Below are positions 11,901 to 23,900 of a DNA stretch of 64,000 nucleotides, one piece after another. The position numbers and the translations under genes are program-made. Source of the stretch: Catonia carolina (Eukaryota; Arthropoda; Insecta; Hemiptera; Achilidae); contig JAQMRL010000001.1 of the NCBI GenBank assembly GCA_035578175.1, positions 48,445,553 through 48,509,552 on the forward strand. Reading direction: 5' to 3'. The notes beneath the pieces were generated by a model. That model was given only the letters and a program-made list of their open reading frames with translations, made no database searches and was not told the origin of the DNA. The first letter of the stretch is position 1. Each line of letters starts with the position of its first letter.

Positions 11901-14900
11901 TTATTTAAATTTAGAATCTTATCCACTGCTGCTCGAAACAACTGAGTTGTCGTTTTTGAGTATCACATTCTCAAATTCATAATTAAAAAGTAATATTTTA
12001 ATATGGTTATCTTTATTTTTTTTTCTGTTAAAACGAAGGCTTAAAATGATTAATTAATAGCAAAAACCCTAATTCTAACACAGAAACTCTTTAAAATTGT
12101 GTACAAATCGCAATGTACTGACACTTGAAAATTGAAAAAAATTGTGAACCAATATTGTTTAGTTAGCAATTATTCTGTACATTTTTTATATATTTAAACC
12201 CTTCAATCACACTCTTCCACCACCTTGTAAGTACTTTAGTTTGTTGTAAGAGTTACAAAAATTAACTACACATAAATTATTTTTAAACTACAGAGGTGAA
12301 GGTGAAATAATTGGTTGTGATTATTTCTGTACTAGCAGTATTGTTTCTGAATGTTGCATTTTTCTCGTTTTATATTTTTCTGTAAATTTTTTTTTTGAAA
12401 TGTGGAAAACCAGCTATGTATGAAGCATTAATTTTTGTAAAATTATAACTTTTGTTGGTAAATATGCAGTTTTAAAGAAAAAAATTCTGAATTTTTCAGT
12501 ATGAAATTTAAATGTTGCACATAAATAGTGTAAAAAATACTACTATAAATTTATTAAAGATAAATACTGTTAGTCTTAACATGTTAATCAGTTATAAAAT
12601 TGTAATCTGGAAAGTGTTAAGCTGGGGTTTTTGTGGTAATTTTATGATTTTATATCCACTTTTACTGTGAAAAACTGTTTAAATGTCTTTTGGATGTAAT
12701 AGAACACATTTTATTATTTAACTACTCAGGCTATTGACTCCAGTCATTGAACTAATTTTTTTTAATGTGTAAATTTTAGAAGAAATTGTGACCATAAATT
12801 ATTCTGTGTAAGAATAAGGATTTCCCTTGGTAAGGAAAGAGACACCTGTTAAATTATTGTTTTACTGTTTTATAGGTTATCTTGTACCTGAAGATGATGA
12901 TTACGATATGGGCATGCTTGATAATGAAGAAGTTGATGATGAAGAAGAAGAGGAAGATGAAGAAGTAGAAGGTTAGTAGCAATGATTTTTCTGTTTTATG
13001 TATATTTGGTCTTTGGTTGTAGGTTACATTTATTATCGAAGCAGTATATTGGAAGATAAAAAGAAAGAAAATTGAAGCTGTCTTAAAATGTTTAAAAACC
13101 CTTAATATGTGTAACGTACTGTCTGTAACTTGATGACCTACGGCAGAGGGGAGAAATATGCAGATTGTAAAACCATTTCAGAAAACATTCATCTAATTTT
13201 TTTAAGTAACTGAAACTTGTCAAAAATGACGTAAAATTTTAAAATACAAGATATTTTGCATGGTTTTTGTTCTATAAAATTATTTAAAAAACCGCTTAAT
13301 GAGATAATGTATAATTTGGTAATAGTTTTGTTTTTGAAGAAATACCGTGTTTTTCAAATATATCGTCATTGTTCAACAACTATTTCATGGATTAACATAA
13401 TAATAAAATGATGAGGAAAACGATGATGCAATATAACTTAACAAAAAATCATTGCTTTTTAAGGTACAAGTTATTTTAATAAAAATTGGGAAACACAACG
13501 TAAAAAAAGTCAGCATGCAAGAAATTTTTCGGTCTTTATAAAGATAACTGTACAGATGTAGGAAACGAAATAGAGAAAATTTTCAGTGATAATGTATTTG
13601 AAAAAATAAAGGTTTTTCTTCAAAAACAAAACTTTTACTATATTAAACATTATCTCATTAAGCGTGTGGTTTTCAAAATAATTTTATAGAACAAAAAACA
13701 TGCTAAATTCTTTGTTTTATAAAAATATGCCATTTCTGATAAGTTTTAGGCACTTAAAAAAATTATAAATTTTTTTTGAATGGTTTTACAATCTGCATAT
13801 TGCTCCTTTCTGCCAGAGGCCATCAAGTTGTAGACAGATAGTACTTTGTTTTTTCTCTTGGATCAAATTGAGAAAAAAGTAATAATTACAGTTTATTTGA
13901 AAGTATTATCAAAGTCGATGAATCACTCAGGATCATTTCTTGTCCATAAAAAGTGATTTTGATACCCATGATCTCAGATTTTGATGCTATTTGGCTGGTT
14001 TGTTCCTTTTATGGAATTAACTAAACATATAAAATATTTGTGCTTTATTTCACAGTTTACGTTTCACAGCCTGGTTACAGTATTTTGTAAATTCTGTTAT
14101 TGTTTATATTTACAATGTTGTAATAATCAACTTGGTGAGAATTCTTTGTTAGTGCTCTGGATCCTCTCTTGGGTGTCAAGTGATAATTACTCTCTTTTTT
14201 AAATGGGGTTTTTGTTTATTTTTATACAGAATTGTCAAAGCAAAATGATAAAGAAAAACAGAAAAATAAACGTAAGCGTGAACCTCCACAAGTCAACAAC
14301 AAGAAGAAAAAAGTAAAACTGGCAGAAGAATCCGGTAAGTTATTAATCTTCAATCCATTTAAAGTAAATTTTCTTTTGGTTTTTGTCTTTTGTTTTGATT
14401 TGATTTTTAGTGCTTTATGGTTAGTGTTAATGAACTAATTGTTTATGTGCAAGAGTCATTAACATTCAAATTATGTTCGATGAATATTATTTTTTGATTA
14501 AGTAATTCACCAGTAAAAAAATGTTAGCGATCCAAAGTTGAAGAAGGTATTAACTTAACTTAATAAGGTTTAAATTTTTATTAGATATAATAAACTGCTG
14601 GTGGTGTATTTTATGCTATTTAGAAAACTAGGATTTATTAACTGTTTGTAAACAAAACCCAGCACATTTTTCTGAATTTATATTAGGTAGTTAATTTAAA
14701 TGAAAAGATTTTTTTGAAAATATATACCTTTATCTGGAGGTAAATTTTCCAAGTAGATAAATTTATTTTGTAACTTAATGAAAGAAAGCATCACTTTATT
14801 TATGTACTTTATTAGTATATCAGATTTCCCAATAAATTAGTTTAACTTCAACTGATTCTAAGGAAGTTTGGTAGTTCACTAAAGTTTTTTTTTTCATTTT

Positions 14901-17900
14901 AAACATGCACTTCTAATGCGCATGCAAATTGATTGTTTCCAGTGGAAAAATTGTAGTGTTGAATTTTTCATTCACATGTATCTGAATTAGTGACTCATGC
15001 GTTTCATAATAGATTTAAGGCCAAATATTTAAACAATGAATTTTAAAAACATACTGTGACACTTATCTCGAAGGTCTGTTTCGGGATCGCAGTAAATTAA
15101 ATAATTAACCATTAAAGTTTAATATTACAATTAAATAATTGGCTACAATCTACAAGTATATTACAATGAAACTACTTAATAAAGAACAAACTAACTAGGC
15201 TATAATTAACTAATACAATAAATATTTTAACTAATTTACTTACAGAAATGACACATTCAAAAATAAATCTTTATAATGCATCCTGCAGTTTGAAATTAAT
15301 TCTATTTTATATAATGAATTTATATAACATTTCACCAACCTTCTTTTTAAACTGCGTCAACTTTTATTTCTATTTTTACTTACGTGTTTCGGTGGATCCA
15401 CCATCACCAGAGTAAATAAAATAATTAAAACTAAAAAAAAAATTTTCTCACTTATTTAAAATCTATAGAAGATGATACATATTCAGTCATTTGTAAAAAA
15501 AACTATAAAGTTTTATACAAATGACTGAAGATGTATCATCTTCTATAGATTTTAAATAAGTGAGAAAAAAAAATTTTAGTTTTAATTATTTTATTTACTC
15601 TGATAGTGGTGGATCCACCGAAACACATGTAAGTAAAAATAAAAATAAAAGTTGACGCGGTTTAAAAAGAAGTTGGTGAAATTATTATATAAAATAGAAG
15701 AAATGACACAGAATAAATAAAAGTTAAACAATAGCTAGTTATTCGCAGTATCGTTGACCTATTCTAACGTACTGGACTACCTGGATGCACTATCGAATAA
15801 TACTCACTCATCACAGACAAATGTAAACTAACTCCGGGCCATAAACAACCCGGCATTTTTATAGGTGGGCTAATTTAGAGTTCGAAAAAAGATAGATTTT
15901 CAATGTAATAATAAAATACAAAATCCTTCTGACGGCTTCTGGACAAATCTTAACTGTTAACTAATTTGAATGAATGAATACAAGGTGTTATAAAAAAGAA
16001 ACCAATTATCTAAATGGGTACCTGGCTCTCACAGTACCGAGTGACAACAAAAGCCAGGCTTACCTTTACTATAAAAGACCGTTATTATTTACGTTAAAAT
16101 TTTTAATCTCTATATCTTCCTTGAAAATTATCGAACCCACATTCCATTTAGATATTGTCACAATACATTGTGACCCAACCAGGAACTTAACCCCTGGTAG
16201 CATTTAAAAAAATGGTATTGTTCAGGATGATCAATTAATATTTATTTGATTATTTTACAGGTTATGAATTTGGGGTTAAGGTTCAGTTCATAAATTTCTG
16301 AGAATGTTTGAACAACATTTCCTACATTTAAATCCGTTTTGTAATGTGTAGTCTGGGTCAAGGGTCTTTTAAGGTTTTTTCTATTTCAAAATGAAATTTT
16401 TCAAATGACTGTAAGCTGTGTGGAAATGCATAAATTCTGAGTATTTTAAATTTACTGTAATTTTTTTTATTTTAAAGTTGGCTATATTGTTCAATACAGC
16501 CACTTTGCATGAGATTAAAATTTTCCTAAATGTACTGAAGTCTACTAACTTTACACATAATTTTAAGGACCTCTTGGTATTTGATATCTATTCAGCATTT
16601 AATTATGTTTGTTATTTTGGACAGGAATCAAGTGAAGTTTTTGTCCTAAATGATTTTGATGGTTTTTTTGTTTGTGTTCTTGCGTACTTGTGAATTGAAA
16701 CTTAATTCTCCATTTGCATTAAAATTTCATGTGCATGCACATATGCGTGTATTAATAAGTTTTATTTTAATTTTAAACTAATGTTACTTAAAATATAGAG
16801 GAGGAATCTGATGAAGATGATGAAGATGAGGACGAAGAAGATGTCTTATCTGGATCAAAACAAGGCGAATTAGCTGCTGCCAGTTCAGGTAGGGTGATAA
16901 TATTTTTAATTGCGTTTGAAATTGCCATTTCTTGCACCTAAATCTATAACATTCTCCAGTTGTGTCATTGTTCGATGTAAAATATATATGATATTCTTAT
17001 AGGTAGCATTACTTATTTCAAAGAGCACATAACATGGGATCCACATTAGTTTTATGGGATACGCGATTCTGAAATTTTTTAGCCAGCCTTTGCAAAATCA
17101 ATATAATATTAATAGAAGAATGAGTGTAGTGGTTTTTGTGCTGGCAATTCGCACTAGAATAGTTATGTCACACTTAACTTACCTCTTGGAATGTTGTGTT
17201 ATAGCTTAAGGTAGCAATTTTTCTGTTTCACATTTTTGTACCTTAAGGCAAGAATATAACGTAGTGCCAGCCTTTGAGTCAAATTGATGCCATAATGAGA
17301 TTTTAGCAAAGAATTAAAAAAATTATTTTTGGGAAATGTGTTTTGTGTGAATTGTAAATACTTTGCATATTGTATGTATTGAATAATTGGTGTTACACAA
17401 TTATACTTTTTACAGTGTACTTTTTATGTTAAATGAAATTATAACAGCATCTTTAATCTCAGTTGTCTCAGATATTTTGTGGTTTATGAAACATGTCCTG
17501 ATAGAGCTGCCCACATTTGGACCTCGGCATTGATTATTTTTTCAAAACTATAATTTTAAACAGCAAAACCCATTTATTTGATTGTAGATAATTATAGCTG
17601 GATTTTCTGTGTTTTTGGCTAATATTAGAGGGGCAGACTCCTTGTACATCAAGGTAAGGTATTTGCACACAGATGTAAACAATTGGAAAATTTAGTAGAC
17701 CTGAAATTTTTCCTTATATGGTATTTATTCCCTTACAGATATGAATATTGGTTTTTAAATTTCTGATAGTAGCTTGCCTGGATTTTCGGTCTTATATTTT
17801 TGAAAATGTTCATGACTGTGTTCACTCGGGCTTCTGAGATTCAGATGTCCCTGTCAGGTCAGGCATTTTTTCTATCGCCACTTATTTCACTATACTCCGC

Positions 17901-20900
17901 ACTATCATTAATGTAAACTACATTTGAACATGACAAAATCCTTAGTCACTCTTTCTCCTAAATGACAGTTAGATTTTAGTTGAGGCATTTTTCCAGATAA
18001 CTAAATAAAAATCCTGGCATTTTACAGATAAAGAATATTTGTTTTTGAATTTATATAATACTATACATACTAACACGAAGAATTATGAAAGATAACAAAG
18101 AAACTGGTTATGTAATAACAGTATTTTATGATATCGTTCCTCCTGTTCTCTTATGACGGAAATTTCAAAAGCTATGGGTACACACTATACCAATAATATT
18201 TAAAATTCAATATAAAATAGAAATGTGGGGTCTTAAAGTTAGATCACAGTCTTAGACTGTGCATTATCTCATGTGCTAAAGAAAACTTTGATAAACTGTA
18301 CAAACGGTTAGTATTTTATAGCAGCTAGTGCACATTAATAATAGTGTGAGATTTTATGTACTTTTGTTTATTGTAAATTATATTGATAAATCTTTCAGAT
18401 GAAGACGAAGAGGAGGATGATGATAGTGATGAAGAAGAAGACGATGATAGTGATGAAGATGAATCAATTGCTGATGAAGATGATGAAGATGAAGATGAGG
18501 AAATACAAGTTCAGTCAAAGAAACAGAAAACACCACAGTCAAATAAGAAAGCCCAACAGAGCCCTAATAAACAGACACCTAACAATAAACAACCAGAAAA
18601 CAAACAGGGAGCCACACCTCTGTTAAATGTAAGTAAATTCTAGGGGTGGTTTTTACATGTAATAAACATTACAGAATTTCAAAAATTAAACAATCTATAA
18701 TGCCACTCTTTTAGGTTAAGGAATTTACATTAACCCATCTGCAGCGGTACGCGTAAAATTATGTGTCTTTGATAAGTGTGTAAGCATTCAACAGTCTGTT
18801 AGTTTGTGGAGGTCATTCAAGGCATACCCTAGTAACATGTGTAGTTTAAATGTAGCCAATGAAACGAGGTACAAGCTATGCTTTTCAGAAACAAAGTACG
18901 ATACGTGGGAAATTTTCTATTGATGTCTAAATGTTGTGGTAAAACTGATTGTGTACATATTTTTTAAAGACCCTGTTCGAGGCTAATAGTTCATGGAAAA
19001 ATTTAGGTAGAAGTGCGTTTAAAAGCTAGAATTGTAGAGGGGAATGTTTTACGTAGGAGTGTGATCTTTGCAAGGTCAAGCATAGCTCATTGTGTACAAG
19101 AGAGAGATCGAAACGTCTGTATTCTGTAATATTTTTACGTTCCCCTTTCTATAAGATTTATGGCCACCCTTCAAAAATATACTACAATTGTTATTTATGT
19201 ATTTGTTCACAAAATCACGCTCTTTTATAGGTTGCTTTTATATATGTAATATCTGTACGAATGGTTCAATGAACTGAGTTGAAAGACGCGGGATTTTGTA
19301 CTTTCCTTCAGTCTGACTGCATATCCCACTTCGTTTTTATTAGCCGTGGCGTATAGTGGTGAGTTTGTTTAATACGTTACGTTTAATACACGTACGTTAC
19401 ATCAAATTTTTTGTTAGACATTTTTCTATATACCAACTAAAAAAAAACAGGAAAAAAAAATATGTAGGCCTGAAATTTTAGCTTCAAAGCTGAAAATGTA
19501 CACGAATTGCAACATGTTTTTCGTAAGTTAGCTTTATAAGGCAAAAAAAAAACGGATTTGCATGGTTTTTTTAAAACAACAGCCAACAATTTGTGAACGT
19601 GTCATAAAAATTTCAAATTTTTTGGATAAAAGATGGATAAAAAAAACAATTCAAACGGCGGCTTCAATGCTACGGATGTTGCTAGCGTCTGTCGTTCACT
19701 TCAATGCGAGGTTTACGGGTTAAGAACTTAAGGTCTTGGATACCTTATGACCTTTATGTGGAATATTAACTGGTATTGGCAATGAATGTCTGTATTTTTG
19801 CAGTGAAAACCGTAAGATTTTATAGCAAGGGAGACACAAAATTAGAAAAAATTGTTACCTCAACAAAGAATTCAGTCATCCTATGTCTGGTCACCAACCA
19901 TATTGTTTAAAAATGCCTTTGTGATTTAAACATACACTTTTTTTAGGGGCAGGTCCCCTTTAGTTACTTAAAACTGTTATTACTTATTATTAAGACAGAG
20001 AGAATAATGTAAATGTTCACATGAAAAATTTAATTCGGTGGCTAGGTTACATTCTTCTTCATGTTTTATGCCCTCATTCTTGAAAAAGTGAGTTTATGAA
20101 CTTTGAAGCCCCTTATTTTAAGTAAAAGAATGCATTTGGTATGTGTGGTACAAATTTCACTTTTTTATTATTATTTTTAGGGTACTGCACAGCTGTCTGG
20201 CAAGAAAAACAAGAAAAAGGGCAATCAAGAAACTCCTAACCAGAAGACACCGAATCAGAATGATTTGAAAGCAAAAAATCAGAAAACACCTAACGAGTCT
20301 GGAACACCTGCTTCACAACAAAAGAAAAAAATTTTAGAAGCCGGTGTGCAAGTAAAAGAGATCAAAGAAGGCACAGGCCAAGTTGCAAAAAGTGGTCAGA
20401 TGGTGAGTAAAATGATGATTACATCTTATTTTAATTAATTGTATTTGTTTACAGTTTTATTTTGTGTAATTATTTGCAGAAGGAACAAATACTTTTTCAG
20501 TAATCAGTGGTAATTTTTTTTCATTTACAGTCTTAAAAAGTATCTAAAAATTGTCAAGCTTCCAGTGTTTTTTTTAAGAGTTGTAGCCCAAATAAGGAGT
20601 TGCAAATCTCTTGTGTAAAGTGTTTGGGCTCTAATTAATTTTATTTGTTAAGCTTGTGCTGATTGAAAGAATAAAAGAAAATATTAGTTCTGTTAGATTA
20701 TGATTTTTTTCCACATTTTTGTTTGTTGCATTTTTAAGTCATGTTCATGATAAATTGGATAGTCATTTGTTCGGAAGTAAAGCAAAATTAGTGTAAATAA
20801 TGTGAATAGTTCTTAACAGGTAATTACCCTAACACCTGTCCACAAGCTTGTTTATTTTGCAATGATGCAGGGCAATGTAGGCTTACTGACCTTGTTGTAA

Positions 20901-23900
20901 CCTGTGTCAGTAACTAGGCAATCTTTATGTAATTTTTCACTAATTATTAAAAAAAAACTGGTCAATGAATTTGCTGTTCTTGACATCTATGTGTTATGTG
21001 GGCTTTTGTATCTTTTAGATATAAAAAGAAATTAAAAGCTTCTGGTTAATAAAAATTAGTCTGTTTATTGAAGTGTGTTAGTTGGTAGTTATGATCCTTT
21101 TTGAAGAACTGATTGAGAGAAGTCAACAAGTTACAAGAATATTAAATTCTGTTTTCGGAAGAATATTAAATTCTGCTTTTGAAAAAAGATACAAGATATG
21201 AAAACAATATGGTTTTTTTTTTACTTTCTCTTGCCTATATTAACCCTTTGAGGATAAACTTTCGGAACAATTTTTTTTTGGGTCAGTTCAACAATTTTTT
21301 AGCCCATTATCAGTGAGAAGTTCGAAAAAGACCACAGTCAAAAAGGTCGTTTTGCAAGCATTAGTAAAAATCTTCTCATAACTTTGGTTATATAAAAGGT
21401 ATTATTCTGATTTTTTTACCGAAATGTCAAGAAATACTTGCAGTTTTAATCCATTTTGCTAGATGTTCAAAAAAATTATACATTTTTTTTGTCAGTAGCC
21501 TTTTTTTATAAAAAAATAAAATTGAAGTTTTTGATTTTTTTTTAATGAAAACTATTAACAATTTTACTATGGGAAACCTATTAATTTTGTAGAGAACTTT
21601 GTTCTGTACATGCTTATAAATTTTGTTGAAGTTAAATTAAAAAGTTAACACGCAAAAACGTTTTTACATGACAAAATTCAAAATCACGTCCAACATGCTT
21701 AGAAAAATTAATTTTCTCACATATATCAATCCTTTGATGATTCATTAGATTTCTGAATACAAATTCAAAAAATAAATTACACTAATTAAGAAACGAATAA
21801 TAAACACTGAAATTAATATCTAACTGCACTAAATTCTTTACAAACAAACACAAAAAACAAATCACACATGATTGACGAACGATAACCTCAAACTAAACAC
21901 AAGACAACAACACAATTACGCGCAATACATTCAGTTCTGCTCCCGGCAAACAGCTGATTGAATAAGAAATTATTTTTGAATGTGTAGACATAATATAGCA
22001 GAACAAACAATGTAATATGAAATTAAATATACATAATATTTTATTTCCTGAAATAACCAAAACGCATTTAGGACACGTTTCATGTTGTTATATAAACAGT
22101 GACAATATAAATACGATGGGCCGACGAATCGGCCCTTGGTCCTCAAAGGGTTAATATATAGGAAGGAAAGTATTGTTTTCATGTCGATTTTTCGAGTTTT
22201 CACCGGATCCACACGTTTTCAAGACCCCTTGAATCCAAAAAATATGTTTTAAGCAATTGATCTGTGTGTGTGTGAACAGAATATCTCAAAAACGGAACAT
22301 TGTACGAAATTCAAACTTGAAACTTAAGTTACATACCACTACCGGACCCGACACGAACATTTTCATCAAAATAGGTCAACCGGAAGTAGTAGTTTATTCG
22401 TGTCATTTTTCACTTTTTTGCGATTTTCTCAGAGACTGGTCCTATGATATTTTTTTTAAATTGCCTGGTTTACTAAATTTTTTATGCTCTACAAGATAGG
22501 GTGGGCGCCATGTTTGCTGAAATTCTTGGTGAGGCTGTTTTCATGTAAAGAAATTGTTTTTTTAAGATTACGGCTTTAATATGCATTTTAGCGCAAAAAT
22601 GTATGTAATAAAAAATGTAGAAAATTAAAATTCTACAGCTTTTATTTCAAACATTTTTTTTGTATAACGCGTAGTTTAGCGGTAATTAGCGATTTTCTGT
22701 TGTTTTTTTCTCACGAAAACGTGTGAAAAAATGATTTTTTTTAGATTTCGGGCGTAGTGTGCATTTTACGATAAAAGTGTATATAATCAAATTTATAGGA
22801 AATTAAAAGATCTACGACTTTTATTTAAAGCATTTTTCTCTACAGAACCTAGTTTAGCATGAAAGAGTGATTATCCATTTTTTTAAGCCAAACTGAGGTA
22901 GATTTTCATTTTACATCTTTCACTCATGATTAAAATCATGAGTGAAAGATGTAAGGTTATGTTTATTTAGGTTAGTTTTTTTTGTTTATTTCTAATGTTT
23001 TATTATTAATCTTAGGTATAATTTTTTTATTGGTATTCACTAATTCTGCCAATGATGAACAAATAATTGTTTAGAGTGAGTAATATTTAGTCACTGGTTG
23101 TGAAAATTATTAAGCACATCTTTGTTACATACATACATCGAATTTGTTGAAATAAACATCTAAAGCTAGAGTGTGCATAATTTTATGAAGTCATATGAGT
23201 GTACAAAGATAAATAGAAGTCTGTTGTTTGTTACAGGTGGCTGTATATTACCAGGGAAGGCTTAAATCAACTAACAAAATGTTTGATGAATGTAAGAAAG
23301 GTGGTGCTCCATTCAAGTTCCGTTTAGGCAAAGGTGAAGTAATAAAAGGCTGGGACGTTGGTGTATCTGGTATGAAGGTTGGAGGCGTTAGAATGATAAC
23401 ATGTCCACCAAACGCTGCGTAAGTAATTTTTTTAAATCTTATTTCATTTTTAAGTGGTGCATATTTTTTAAAGATTAAACCAAACTCCTTCCTCGAAAAT
23501 CAATTTGTTCTGTGTCATTGTATAATTCTGACTACTTATTGGTTTATAAATATGCTCTTGTTTTGAGTAGTATTTGGTTTTTCTTATTAAAAGAAATATT
23601 TCTGAAATTTAATGGTGATCATTACAGAAATATAGGTGTGACAAATATTTATGCGAATAATTCCTGGTGAAGAAAGTAAACATTTAGTTCAGGGCTTAAA
23701 AATAATTCTGAGTATGCTTAGTTGATGTTATTTTCTTATACCTCATGTGCCTGTTTAGTAAACAAGTGTACAAACGAGTCAGTAGGAAATGGCAGTACTG
23801 ACATGGGTTGTGAATGAGTTACAAGTAAGTGTATAAACACATACCCTTGTAGATAAATTATTCTGATGTTTCACATTTGTTCTAAGTTATTTTCTGACGA

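Larger units (their letters stand above)
15255..15705. mobile_element. Palindromic Penelope-derived element, copy B
   Basis: This is a near-perfect palindrome of about 380 bp centred close to 15505. The inner arms (CTATAGAAGATGATACAT and its inverse) and outer arms (TTCGGTGGATCCACC and its inverse, then AAGTTGGTGAAATTATTATA) match copies A and C. It keeps the uninterrupted loop sequence that serves as the empty site for the insertion in copy A. It lies in FKBP intron 5. Confidence 0.75.
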
